A DNA stretch of 64,000 bases from an uncultured bacterium (GTDB lineage: Bacteria; Bacillota_I; Bacilli_A; RF39; UBA660): contig CAJMOW010000001.1 of assembly GCA_905215145.1 (NCBI GenBank), forward strand, positions 1-64,000, in the 5' to 3' direction. The notes beneath the pieces are model-generated. The model worked only from the letters and a program-made list of their open reading frames with translations. It was not told where the DNA came from and made no database searches. Position 1 is the first letter of the stretch. Every line of letters begins with the position of its first letter. Below are positions 46,402-55,226 of the stretch, in pieces. The position numbers were made by a program, and so were the translations under genes.

Positions 46402-46974
46402 ATGAGTGAAATTATTAGATTAAATCAAGTTACAAGTTGAGAAAGAGCATTAAATGCAGCTAGGCGAACTATTGGTAAAGCTCCACTAGAAAAAGAACCA
46501 TCTAAATCATGAGAAGCAAAAATGCTTCTTGCAGAACACAGCCCGATTCGATTAGTAGAATTTGACTGAACATGAAAAGATATTATGCAATGGGTTACAA
46601 CGCATCTTGTAAGACATCATGAAGGTTGCGAAAAATTTGTTCATAGTCAAAGAGCCGATCGAAGAGAATTGCCTGTTCCAAGAAACGAGTTACCGCAAGG
46701 TGCATTAAATGATATGGATATGACTGCAAATGCTCAAGCTATTATAAATATATCAAGAAAAAGATTATGTTCTTGTGCATCTAAAGAGACACGGGAAGCA
46801 TGGCAACAAGTAGTGGAAGCTATTAGAAATATAGATCCTGTGTTAGCGGATAAATGTGTACCTGAGTGTCTTTATAGAGGTTTTTGTCCTGAATTTATGA
46901 GTACTTGTGGATATTCAAAAACCAAAAAGTTTGAAATAGATCTGCAAAAATATAGAAATACAACCTATGAATAA
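46402..46974 (+). CDS. thyX: ThyX-like flavin-dependent thymidylate synthase, 190 aa
   Basis: Read with four TGA codons as Trp. The ThyX motif region is HLVRHHEGCEKFVHSQRADR, the phage-type variant of RHRxxSxxxxSxR. EHSPIRLVEFDWTW precedes it and NISRKRLCSCASKETREAW and CPEFMSTCGY follow. It transfers a one-carbon unit to dUMP with FAD and NADPH. Shorter than bacterial ThyX (about 220-250 aa). Under the standard code the first 61 residues would be lost. Confidence 0.72.
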
Positions 46975-47004
46975 GAATAATTAATTTTAAATAAAAAGCA
47001 AAAT

Positions 47005-47304
47005 ATGAAAGTAAAAGAAATTATCTCAGAAATTAATAATAATGATTTTTATTCTATTAATTCTGCAGCTAAAGCTGTAGAACTTGGAAAAGCTGATATT
47101 GTAGTAGAAAATTACAACTTTTCAAAGCATCGTAATTTTGATATTACTACTAATATTTATAAGTGTGACAATGGTTTTGTAGCTATTACAGGTCTTATTA
47201 ATGATCGCAGTAAAGTGGGTTATGAAGAGTATAATATTCCTGCATTTGCAGAAGAATATATAGAGATTCCTACTGTAACTTATGCTCCTAAATATCGTCG
47301 ATAA
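47005..47304 (+). CDS. hypothetical protein, 99 aa, first of a tandem pair
   Basis: MKVKEIISEINNNDFYSINS...KHRNFDITTNIYKCDNGFVAI and PAFAEEYIEIPTVTY. The next gene has the same layout (MKVNEVINLIEDN...HRHYEISTDVYKCEDGYIGI; CFASEFIAVPTITY), so the two arose by tandem duplication. Function unknown. Confidence 0.65.
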   Translation: MKVKEIISEINNNDFYSINSAAKAVELGKADIVVENYNFSKHRNFDITTNIYKCDNGFVAITGLINDRSKVGYEEYNIPAFAEEYIEIPTVTYAPKYRR

Positions 47305-47600
47305 TGAAAGTTAATGAAGTAATAAATCTAATAGAAGATAATTATCCTCTATATTCATTGTATAGCGCTGAGGCACTTATTAATAATAAAACTCAAAAAG
47401 TTGCCAGTAATCTATACATTGATGAACACAGACATTATGAAATCTCAACAGATGTATATAAATGTGAGGATGGATACATTGGTATAACTGGGCCTTCTAA
47501 ATTGTATAGTGAACAAAATAGTTGGGAAGATATTGATGAACCATGTTTTGCCTCCGAATTTATTGCAGTTCCAACTATAACCTATAAGCAAAAGCAGTAA
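47304..47600 (+). CDS. hypothetical protein, 98 aa, second of a tandem pair
   Basis: Paralogue of the preceding gene; its ATG shares its A with the previous stop (TAATG). Identity is concentrated in YKC(D/E)xG, the FAxE(Y/F) segment and the PT(V/I)TY end. All Trp codons TGG. Confidence 0.65.
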   Translation: MKVNEVINLIEDNYPLYSLYSAEALINNKTQKVASNLYIDEHRHYEISTDVYKCEDGYIGITGPSKLYSEQNSWEDIDEPCFASEFIAVPTITYKQKQ

Positions 47601-47608
47601 ACAGTTAT

Positions 47609-48490
47609 ATGAAGTTTATTAAAAGTAGTTTTGAAATTTTAGACCAAATCCCTAGTATAGATGGTATATATAGACAAATTGAATTAACAGGAAGAGTATC
47701 ATACAAAAGTGAGGATAAGATAACAGAAGATTCTGTTAAAAAGTTTGTTGATATGCTTATTAAGCGTGGATATACTAGTTGTTTAGAGCATGGCACTGTT
47801 TATCTTAAATTAGATGATAATACGTATAAAAGTATATTTAATAAAGATAATGAAAAATGGAATACTTTTATAAATAAGTATAAAACTAATCCTTATAGTA
47901 CTGTTACTAATAATTATTATGATGTTTATATAACCTCTAATTATAGAGTATTATATCAAAATAATTGGCTTGATGATCTTCAATACCTATGTGAACCAAC
48001 AGAGTATCATGAAAAAAGAATTACAGTAAAGTTTATTCTTCCTATTTTTATAAGTCGAGAATTTAGTTATTTTAGCCCAGATAAATTTAATAATGAACTT
48101 ACCTTTATTATTCCCTACTGGGCTGATCTAAAAGAAGCTAGATATCAATTTTGGGATAATGATTGGGTAGATGCTACAGATAAAAATAAAATTCCTGATA
48201 CTATTCTAAAACATTTTGAAGGAGATTCTACTGATATTTTCTTATCTCAATGTGAATCAGCTGAAGTAAATTATAAAGCTCTAATTAATAGGGGTTGTAA
48301 AGCTCAAGAGGCTAGTGAGATTCTTCCATTGTGTACAAAAACAGAGTTAATTATGACTAAAACTGTTGAACAATGGAAAAAGTTCTTTAAACTTAGAACT
48401 AGTATTACAGCCCATCCACAAATCAGAGAGCTAGCTATTTCTCTTAAAGAAGAATTTATTAAAAGAAACTTACTAGATGGAAACGATTAA
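47609..48490 (+). CDS. second ThyX homologue with a changed active-site motif, 293 aa
   Basis: IELTGRVSYKSEDKITEDSV, RGYTSCLEHGTVYL, RITVKFILPIFISREF, GCKAQEASEILPLCTKTELI and ITAHPQIRELA match full-length ThyX. Where ThyX has the RHRxxSxxxxSxRY flavin/dUMP motif, this protein reads REFSYFSPDKFNN, so the RHR and later Arg are lost. It may be inactive, a regulatory subunit, or act together with the short ThyX-like protein at 46402-46974. All Trp codons are TGG, unlike its neighbour. Confidence 0.72.
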   Translation: MKFIKSSFEILDQIPSIDGIYRQIELTGRVSYKSEDKITEDSVKKFVDMLIKRGYTSCLEHGTVYLKLDDNTYKSIFNKDNEKWNTFINKYKTNPYSTVTNNYYDVYITSNYRVLYQNNWLDDLQYLCEPTEYHEKRITVKFILPIFISREFSYFSPDKFNNELTFIIPYWADLKEARYQFWDNDWVDATDKNKIPDTILKHFEGDSTDIFLSQCESAEVNYKALINRGCKAQEASEILPLCTKTELIMTKTVEQWKKFFKLRTSITAHPQIRELAISLKEEFIKRNLLDGND

Positions 48491-48716
48491 ACAACTAATA
48501 GAAGAATTTCTCAATTCTAGTAATAAGGAATTAGACTTACCAATGATTCCTATTGATGATATAGATAGTATTATGTATCAGATTGGAGCTTTGGAGGATT
48601 GGAGTCTTGAGGTTAATACATATGGAGGTTTTTATAAATCTTATGTCTATAATAGTTTAGGTTTAGAGCTTAGTGGTTCTTTATGTTGTGGTGAATTTAA
48701 ACTTAGCAAAAGATAA
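48477..48716 (+). CDS. hypothetical protein, 79 aa
   Basis: METIKQLIEEFLNSSNKELD; a helical N-terminus and beta C-terminus. Overlaps the ThyX homologue by 14 bases. No domain recognised. Confidence 0.5.
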   Translation: METIKQLIEEFLNSSNKELDLPMIPIDDIDSIMYQIGALEDWSLEVNTYGGFYKSYVYNSLGLELSGSLCCGEFKLSKR

Positions 48717-48719
48717 AAT

Positions 48720-48881
48720 ATGGGAGAAGTTTGTGGAGATAATAGGTTTGAAATAATTGCTAAAGCTAAAGAGGATATAATATCAAGCACTAATATTAAA
48801 TCATCTGAAGATGAGATGAAAGTACTTGATAATTTTCTATTTAGATGTTGGCAAATGGGATGGTTAAATAAATATGAATAA
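48720..48881 (+). CDS. small protein, 53 aa
   Basis: MGEVCGDNRFEIIAKAKEDI... FLFRCWQMGWLNKYE, ending TAA that overlaps the next ATG by one base. Position in a tight series and a clean start are the support. Confidence 0.5.
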   Translation: MGEVCGDNRFEIIAKAKEDIISSTNIKSSEDEMKVLDNFLFRCWQMGWLNKYE

Positions 48882-49171
48882 TGACTAGATTAGAATTTTC
48901 AGAAATGTATCCCTACGCTGTAGATGGTTCCAGAAGAAGTGCAATTTTTGGAGAAAAGAAAGCACTTCTTATTAAAATTTTACAGCAGGGATCTCCAGTA
49001 TATCAAGATACTTTTTATTATGGACGTGCGGGAAAATCAGACCACTTTAAGGAGGTAACAGTTGATGATATTGATAGTATAGCTGGATGGAGGGATTTTC
49101 ATTATTACACTTTATACACGGACAGACAAGGTAATAGTGCTTGGATTTTATCAGGAGGAAGATACGATTAA
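48881..49171 (+). CDS. hypothetical protein, 96 aa
   Basis: MTRLEFSEMYPYAVDGSRRS; beta-rich C-terminus with YTLYTDRQGNSAWILSGGRY. No domain recognised. Coupled to the previous gene by a TAATG overlap. Confidence 0.55.
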   Translation: MTRLEFSEMYPYAVDGSRRSAIFGEKKALLIKILQQGSPVYQDTFYYGRAGKSDHFKEVTVDDIDSIAGWRDFHYYTLYTDRQGNSAWILSGGRYD

Positions 49172-49172
49172 T

Positions 49173-49376
49173 ATGCCTAGAAATGTAACTATGTTTGAAG
49201 TAGATGAGTGTGATGACCTGGTTACATCTACTTATGGAAGAATCTATTTAGAAGAATATAGGCATGAGTTGTTTTTGTATAGAAACTTTTATCCTCATGT
49301 TAGCCTGATTATTAAAGATCTTGAAAGCAAAGGAATTTTAAAAGAAGGGGAGTATATAATTAGTATTGATTATTAA
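49173..49376 (+). CDS. hypothetical protein, 67 aa
   Basis: ATG 49173 (MPRNVTMFEVDECDDLVTST) follows the previous stop by one base and is preferred to the longer 49137 start, which overlaps that gene. C-terminus ILKEGEYIISIDY. Function unknown. Confidence 0.5.
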   Translation: MPRNVTMFEVDECDDLVTSTYGRIYLEEYRHELFLYRNFYPHVSLIIKDLESKGILKEGEYIISIDY

Positions 49377-49380
49377 GGTC

Positions 49381-50016
49381 ATGTTAAGTAAAAATATTAT
49401 TAAATTTCAAGAACGATGAGGTTTAGGTAATATGCAAGTATTTTCATATGGGAATGCTAAATTGCCAAAAGAAACACTCATAGTAAATATTACATCTGCG
49501 GTACATTGTCCTTCGGAAAAATTAGGATTCTGTAGATGTAATAAAGTATGTTATGCTAAAAAATGTGAACGTATATATAAAGCATATTTACACAAGAACA
49601 CATTGATTGAGTCATACATGTATTTGTGGGATGATAAAGATCTTAAAGACATGTTAATGTATTATATATTAAATGCTCCTGTTAAGATTAAATACGTTAG
49701 ACTTAATGAAGCAGGCGATTTTCCAGATCAACAGTCCGTTGATAGATGATCTAGTATTGGACGATGATTACATAAAGTTTTTGGAATTAAAACATATTGT
49801 TATACTTGTAGAGAGGACTTAAATTTTAGCGGAGTTCACTTTATAGTAAATTCTTCTTCTCCAAATATTAAAGCGCACCGTTGGTTTTTCTGTGTAGATA
49901 AGTTTCAATTTAATAATTTACCAGATAATGCTGTAAAATGTAAAGGAGATTGCAGAAAATGTAGTCTTTGTTTTAACAGCCGTTATCAAGGAGTAATATA
50001 TTGTAAACAACATTAA
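49381..50016 (+). CDS. Gene-product-88-like cysteine-rich protein, 211 aa
   Basis: QVFSYGNAKLPKETLIVNIT, SAVHCPSEKLGFCRCNKVCY, YVRLNEAGDFPDQQSVDRW and KTYCYTC follow the order of the phage and bacterial GP88 family. Two further Cys clusters are near the C-terminus (CKGDCRKCSLCF). Three TGA codons are read as Trp. The family is thought by some to resemble radical-SAM-like folds, but I see no CxxxCxxC of that type. Function unknown. Confidence 0.7.
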
Positions 50017-50201
50017 TGAAGAAATATTGTTTAACTAATGAGTATCCTGGGATTTGTTGGGCTTATGATGCTCACAATCCTAGGATTTTTTATGAATGTG
50101 GAGCTAATTATGAAATGTTAGATGTTCCTATAAAAGGCATTGTAAAATTAACATTTAAGCGTTGGCTTGATAAAGATAAAATAGAATATGCAATTAATTA
50201 A
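50016..50201 (+). CDS. hypothetical protein, 61 aa
   Basis: MKKYCLTNEYPGICWAYDAH..., ATG overlapping the previous TAA and the end overlapping the metallopeptidase start by 14 bases. No domain recognised. Confidence 0.5.
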   Translation: MKKYCLTNEYPGICWAYDAHNPRIFYECGANYEMLDVPIKGIVKLTFKRWLDKDKIEYAIN

Positions 50202-51330
50202 AGCATGTAAAGAGTTACTTATTCAGCAACCTTTTTACGGCCTTTTTATGCTGAATTTACGTAAGGAGATAGTAGATAATAATCATTCTGTAAAGACAGC
50301 AGCAGTTGGTCCTAATGGCGTTAATTTTACGTTATATGTAAATAAAACATTCTGGGAAGGACTTACTGATAATGAGCAAATAGCTGTACTTACACACGAG
50401 GTTATGCACATATGCTTCTTTCATCTCACTGATGAATTCAAAGCTGATAATCCTTATAATATGAATATTGCTGAAGACGTGTCTATAAATCAGCTAATTA
50501 CAAGATTACCTGGTGGCTGTGTCACACTTCAATCTCTTTCAAAGATACTTGGTAAGAAGCTTGAACCTAATAGAGGATCATGGTATTATTATAGAGAAAT
50601 TGAGGATTTCGCCAAGAAACATCCTGATAAGTGTATGCTTGGTGTTGGTGATTTCAAGCAAATTGATGATCACACAATGTGGCCATCAGATATATCAGAA
50701 GCCGAACGTAAATTATATGAAAATCAAGTAAAGTCTAAGTTAAAAGAAACAGAAGCATTTATTAATAAACAAGCAGGTCACATACCTGGAGAATTAAAAG
50801 AAATACTTGAAAAAATAAAAAATAATCCTCCTGTTTTTAACTGGAGAAATTATCTTAGGAGAGTGGTTGGAGATTCTATTAGTAGTGATTTACAATTAAC
50901 TAGAATGAGGCCGTCAAAGAGATTACCTGATGCTAGAGGGACTCGTTTAAAAAGAAAGCCAAATATATGTGTTGTTATTGATACTTCAGGTTCCATTAAT
51001 ATGAATAATTTCTCTGATTTTATGTCAGAGATTAATCATATATATAAAACAGGCGTAGAGATAACAATTGTAGAATGTGATACTAAAATCACTAAAATAT
51101 GTAAGTTTGATAAGAAGTCTAAATTTGAATTTGTAGGTCGCGGAGGTACAGACGTGACTGATGCTATAAGTTATTATAAAGAACATAAAGAATTTAGTTC
51201 CTGTGTGATATTTACTGATGGTTACTTATCTAAATTTACATTTTCAACTTATAAAAATTTAATCTGGATTATTACATCTGATGGGAATAAATCTCAGAAG
51301 TTTCCAGGAATAACTGTATTAATACCGTAA
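50188..51330 (+). CDS. metallopeptidase-like plus VWA domain protein, 380 aa
   Basis: N-terminal part resembles putative zinc peptidases: AVLTHEVMHICFFHLTDEF (HExxH). The C-terminal part is a von Willebrand A domain: CVVIDTSGSINMNNF (MIDAS DxSxS), EFVGRGGTDVTDAI (Thr) and CVIFTDGYLSKF (Asp). This fusion is known in bacteria and phages next to MoxR-type ATPases, where the pair is thought to work as a chaperone or metal-insertion machine. The MoxR gene follows after five bases. Confidence 0.8.
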   Translation: MQLIKACKELLIQQPFYGLFMLNLRKEIVDNNHSVKTAAVGPNGVNFTLYVNKTFWEGLTDNEQIAVLTHEVMHICFFHLTDEFKADNPYNMNIAEDVSINQLITRLPGGCVTLQSLSKILGKKLEPNRGSWYYYREIEDFAKKHPDKCMLGVGDFKQIDDHTMWPSDISEAERKLYENQVKSKLKETEAFINKQAGHIPGELKEILEKIKNNPPVFNWRNYLRRVVGDSISSDLQLTRMRPSKRLPDARGTRLKRKPNICVVIDTSGSINMNNFSDFMSEINHIYKTGVEITIVECDTKITKICKFDKKSKFEFVGRGGTDVTDAISYYKEHKEFSSCVIFTDGYLSKFTFSTYKNLIWIITSDGNKSQKFPGITVLIP

Positions 51331-51335
51331 TAAAT

Positions 51336-52541
51336 ATGGAATTAACGTTAGGAGAAATAAAACCTATTTTAAAATATATTATAAATAATAATAAATCTCT
51401 TCATGAAAGAGGAGAATTTCCAGTAAGTGTTCAACTTACTTCACTTCCTGGTATAGGTAAAACTAGCCTAGTAGAACAAATAGCTAGTGAAATTGGAGCA
51501 AATTATATTAAGAAAAATCTAAGTCAGATGTCAGATCCAGGCGAACTTTGTGGGTGGCCTATTAAAGAGCATTATGTTTGCAAAAATGATGAGTGTAGGT
51601 GGATAACAGCTGAACTTATAGAAAGTTATAGTAAAGCAGGTTGGGAAATATCAGAAGAAACTAGAATGAGTTATGCAATCCCAGAATGGATAAAAAGTAT
51701 TGATCCAAATAAACCTACTATTTTGAACCTTGATGATATTAATCGTAGCTCTACTACTGTCTTAGCTGCAGTTATGGAGCTTATATCAAGACAAGAATAT
51801 TTTTCTTGGAAATTACCTCCTAATAGTACTGTTGTTTTAACAGCTAATCCTGAAGGGGGGGATTTTAATGTAACAGAAATTGATGAGGCTATTAAAACTC
51901 GTATGTTAAACTTTAATATTAAGTTTGATAAATACGATTGGGCTAAATATGCAGAAGAAAAAGGATATAATAATCAGGCTATCAATTTTATGCTTCTTTA
52001 TGGAGATGAATTAATAGATCGCTCAAAAGCTAGACAGTCTAAAATTAATGCTCGAAATTATACTATGTTTATTAATACTATTTCTAGTATTGATGACTGG
52101 TCTAAACCTGAAAATTTAGCTTTCATTCTTCAGATTGCATCTGGGTGTTTTCTAGATGAAGACGATATTGTAGGAGGGTTGTTTACTACATTTATTGCAA
52201 ATAAACTTGATAAACTCCCTTCACCCGAAGATTTAATTAATAAGGACTGGAATGATATTAAGAAAACACTTGAAAGTCAATTATATGATAAGGATAAGTA
52301 TCGTGCAGATGTAGCCTCTGTAATTACTACAAGATTTATAAATTATAGTTTGTTATATCTTAGTCAATCTGGATCTAAAATAGATATAATTATAGATCGT
52401 ATTCTTAAGATAGTCGATAACGAGAAATTATTACTAACAGAAGACCTAATTTTTAGTTTAATAAAGACATTAAATAAATACTATCCTGGTAAATATAGTA
52501 AGCTTTTACTTAATCCTAAAGTAGCTAAAAAACTTATTTAA
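51336..52541 (+). CDS. MoxR-type AAA+ ATPase, 401 aa
   Basis: QLTSLPGIGKTSLVEQIA (Walker A), LSQMSDPGELCGWP (MoxR pore-loop region), ILNLDDINRSSTTVLAAVME (Walker B), VVLTANPEGGDFNV (sensor 1) and EAIKTRMLNFNIKF (arginine finger). The C-terminal lid continues for 150 residues. Paired with the VWA protein upstream and a third gene downstream. A role in remodelling or maturing a protein complex is inferred from MoxR family knowledge. All eight Trp codons are TGG. Confidence 0.82.
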   Translation: MELTLGEIKPILKYIINNNKSLHERGEFPVSVQLTSLPGIGKTSLVEQIASEIGANYIKKNLSQMSDPGELCGWPIKEHYVCKNDECRWITAELIESYSKAGWEISEETRMSYAIPEWIKSIDPNKPTILNLDDINRSSTTVLAAVMELISRQEYFSWKLPPNSTVVLTANPEGGDFNVTEIDEAIKTRMLNFNIKFDKYDWAKYAEEKGYNNQAINFMLLYGDELIDRSKARQSKINARNYTMFINTISSIDDWSKPENLAFILQIASGCFLDEDDIVGGLFTTFIANKLDKLPSPEDLINKDWNDIKKTLESQLYDKDKYRADVASVITTRFINYSLLYLSQSGSKIDIIIDRILKIVDNEKLLLTEDLIFSLIKTLNKYYPGKYSKLLLNPKVAKKLI

Positions 52542-52542
52542 A

Positions 52543-53763
52543 ATGATATTACAAGCCAACAAAGATAAAATTAAATATATTTTATGTAATGAATACTTAT
52601 GTTACAACTATATTCACTGTAATATAGATAGTAGTAATCTGACAAATTTAGTAAAGTTGTGTGATTTTGGGACTCGTAAAGATTATTACCTACAAGAAGG
52701 GTCTTATATGGCTCCCTGCTTAATACGTTGGATAGATGATAATCTTATTCCTACACCAGGAACATCTAGTGGGGTATATCTAGGAGATCTTGAGAGTATT
52801 AATGATAAAATTAATTCTAGATATAATATTAAAGATCAAGAGGCTTTGAAAAAAGTGTATTTTGATCCTACTAGTAAATATCCTAGGAATAAACTTAGTA
52901 CATTAACTCCTATAAAACGTTGTTTAAATCCAGAAAAAGCAGATACTGCTATTATAAGCAATAATATACCTTTAAGAAATTATGAACTTACATCTTTAGT
53001 CTCATCAGGTGATATTAAAGATGTTTTAATCCTATATTCAGTAAGTGAGAACTGTTACTATTTTATAGATTATATTATAGATAATATTGAAAATCCTGAT
53101 AAATCTTCAAGGTTTAATACTCTATGTAATAAGTATAGAGATCCGAATCTTAATGGATTATATAGTTGGGCTTCAGTATTAATAAACGGATCAATCTTAC
53201 CGAATGATTGCAAACAAGTGTATTATGGTAGGGTAATTTTGTTATCTAATTTACGGGAAGTAACATTTGTAGAAAATTTACTAACAAGATACTCAAATAT
53301 TATTTACGATTCTGACTTAGAAAAACTTGTTTCTAATAAGCAGCTTAAAGTAACAGAAGATGATATTATAAGTTTAGGTAATCTTATATCATCTAACGAT
53401 CCTGATAATGTAAATCTCGGTATTAAACTACTATCTTCATATAATATAAATGAATACCCATGTTCAATTAGTATCTATTTGCTTTATAATTGGGAAACTA
53501 TCAAAAGATTAAACAGTTTTAATTCTAAAGCATTCAACTATATATTATCTATCTTAGGTATAGAAAAGAAGGATGTTCGAGGTTGGACTATTGATGATAT
53601 AGTAACTCGATTATACTCAAGGAGTACTAACAGTAAAGACAAGGAATTATCAAGAAGTATTATTAAGGATCGTATTACAAAACACATATATTCAATATAT
53701 AATAGATCCTTTAGTCATAAATATCCTAGTATGAACTTTACTGCTAAATTTATAATTGAATAA
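52543..53763 (+). CDS. uncharacterised partner of the MoxR/VWA pair, 406 aa
   Basis: Starts one base after the MoxR stop. Mostly helical, with LVSSGDIKDVLILYSVSENC and DDIISLGNLISSNDPDNVNL suggesting repeat-like helical hairpins, perhaps a scaffold or substrate adaptor. No domain recognised. Its Trp codons are all TGG, as in the two preceding genes, so the three may have been acquired as one unit. Confidence 0.6.
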   Translation: MILQANKDKIKYILCNEYLCYNYIHCNIDSSNLTNLVKLCDFGTRKDYYLQEGSYMAPCLIRWIDDNLIPTPGTSSGVYLGDLESINDKINSRYNIKDQEALKKVYFDPTSKYPRNKLSTLTPIKRCLNPEKADTAIISNNIPLRNYELTSLVSSGDIKDVLILYSVSENCYYFIDYIIDNIENPDKSSRFNTLCNKYRDPNLNGLYSWASVLINGSILPNDCKQVYYGRVILLSNLREVTFVENLLTRYSNIIYDSDLEKLVSNKQLKVTEDDIISLGNLISSNDPDNVNLGIKLLSSYNINEYPCSISIYLLYNWETIKRLNSFNSKAFNYILSILGIEKKDVRGWTIDDIVTRLYSRSTNSKDKELSRSIIKDRITKHIYSIYNRSFSHKYPSMNFTAKFIIE

Positions 53764-53766
53764 TTA

Positions 53767-54462
53767 ATGAAAACTATTATAGCAATTTCTGGGCTTAAGA
53801 ATTCTGGAAAAGATTTAACTGCCCACATGATGAAATATTGTCTTTCTGTTCCGAAATGAATGAGACAATATTGGTTATATTGTATAGTATATGATTTTAT
53901 TGTATCTAAATATGAAATTACAAGCTTTGCATCTTCAATGAAAGAAGCTTTATCTGTTTTAATTAATATTCCTGTTGAAAAGTTTAATGATAGAGACTTT
54001 AAAGAAAATTGATATATTAATTTACAGAATATTCATGTTACAGCTTTTCCAAATGAAAATCTAATGATTACAGATAAGCAATTAAGTAGAATAATAAAAT
54101 CAAAGAAGTTAAATACTATATCAGATTATTATATTAGTATTAGACAACTTTTACAAATATTTGGAACCGAAATCATAAGAGAATACTTTGGAAATAACTT
54201 CTGAGTATCAAGAACTTTATTAGATAAAGACAATATTATTATATCAGATCTACGATTTATTAATGAATATGAACAAGTAAAAAATAATAATGGAATAGTG
54301 ATTTATATAGATAGAAATCAAACTCCAGGCTCTCATCGTAGTGAAAGTGAAGTAATAGAGTTACTTAATGAGAACAAATTTGATTATATTATTAATAATG
54401 ATGGAAGTATCGAGGATCTATTTAATAAAGTTTCATGTTTAGCTTCTAAAATACTTAAATAA
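53767..54462 (+). CDS. deoxynucleoside monophosphate kinase-like protein, 231 aa
   Basis: Walker A IAISGLKNSGKDLTAHMM, then ASSMKEALSVLINI, IRQLLQIFGTEIIREYFGNN, IIISDLRFINEYEQV and SHRSESE: the order of T4-type and phage dNMP kinases. It phosphorylates dNMPs, completing the supply route from reductase, dUTPase and ThyX. Three TGA codons are read as Trp; the standard code would hide the gene altogether. Confidence 0.78.
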
Positions 54463-54483
54463 TTAATTTTAAAATATATAAAA

Positions 54484-54651
54484 ATGGCAAGTACAGAAAT
54501 AAAATACTGTAACATCTGTGCACAATATAATATTGTTCACGAGTTTCAAGATATTACTTACGGTAAATTTAAGAGAGTCTTCAATATAAATGAAAAAACT
54601 GGAATGGGTGTATGTACCGTATGTAATAATGATAAGAAAGTAAAGAAGTAA
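54484..54651 (+). CDS. small zinc-ribbon protein, 55 aa
   Basis: CNICAQYN near residue 9 and CTVCNNDKK near residue 46 form a two-pair Cys ribbon; the centre EFQDITYGKFKRVFNINEK is basic. Immediately precedes and abuts the IF-3 gene (TAAATG), so the two are translated together. A ribosome- or RNA-binding partner is possible but inferred. Confidence 0.6.
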   Translation: MASTEIKYCNICAQYNIVHEFQDITYGKFKRVFNINEKTGMGVCTVCNNDKKVKK

Positions 54652-55158
54652 ATGAAAAATTACTCTATAAATTATGAAATTAACTCTCAGATTATCAGAA
54701 TAAAAGATAGCGAAGAGTTAATTTCTCTTTCTGACGCTTTAAGGAAAGCTGTAGATACTAATACTGATTTAATTGAACTATCATCATATATTGATAACAA
54801 TAAAAACCAAGTATCAGTATGTATCTTTCAAGATTATCAGAAATTTATATACCAACAGAAAAAACGAGAGAAAGTTTTAAAAGCAGGTCAAGCAAAAGTT
54901 GTAATTAAAGAACTAAGATTTGGCCCACAGACAGATGAACATGATTATCAATTTAAACTAAAACATGCCAGAGAATTTATTAAATCAAAAGCTAAGGTAA
55001 AAGCATACATAACGTTTAAAGGTAGAGAAATTATGTTTAAAGATCAGGGAGAAGCTCTTTTATTACGTTTAGTCATGGATCTTGAAGATATTGCTAAAGT
55101 TGAATCTAAACCAAAGTTGGAAGGTAAAAGAATGAACATGGTATTAATTCCTAAATAA
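54652..55158 (+). CDS. infC: translation initiation factor IF-3, 168 aa
   Basis: Covers both domains of IF-3. The N-domain INSQIIRIKDSEELISLSDA and DLIELSS is shorter in its first strand region. The linker FQDYQKFIYQQKKREK matches 'DYGKFxYEQQKK'. The C-domain has VVIKELRFGPQTDEHDYQFK, AREFIKSKAKVKAYITFKGR and DLEDIAKVESKPKLEGKRMN, with the conserved lysines and arginines that contact 16S rRNA. Length is close to bacterial IF-3 (about 170-180 aa). Bacterial IF-3 checks the start codon and initiator tRNA; a phage copy could favour phage mRNA starts. Last gene of the plus-strand block. Confidence 0.9.
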   Translation: MKNYSINYEINSQIIRIKDSEELISLSDALRKAVDTNTDLIELSSYIDNNKNQVSVCIFQDYQKFIYQQKKREKVLKAGQAKVVIKELRFGPQTDEHDYQFKLKHAREFIKSKAKVKAYITFKGREIMFKDQGEALLLRLVMDLEDIAKVESKPKLEGKRMNMVLIPK

Positions 55159-55183
55159 TCTATTAACTATAAATTTATAAAAT

Positions 55184-55226
55184 ACCCCTTTGTTGTACTA
55201 TGTGTACGACAAAGGGGTTCTTTTTT
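55184..55226. terminator. hairpin terminator between convergent gene blocks
   Basis: A 15-bp stem (ACCCCTTTGTTGTAC with GTACGACAAAGGGGT, one G-T) with the five-base loop TATGT, followed by TTCTTTTTTTT on the plus strand. It ends the plus-strand operon; the weaker A-rich run on the other side may also stop minus-strand transcripts. Confidence 0.85.
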
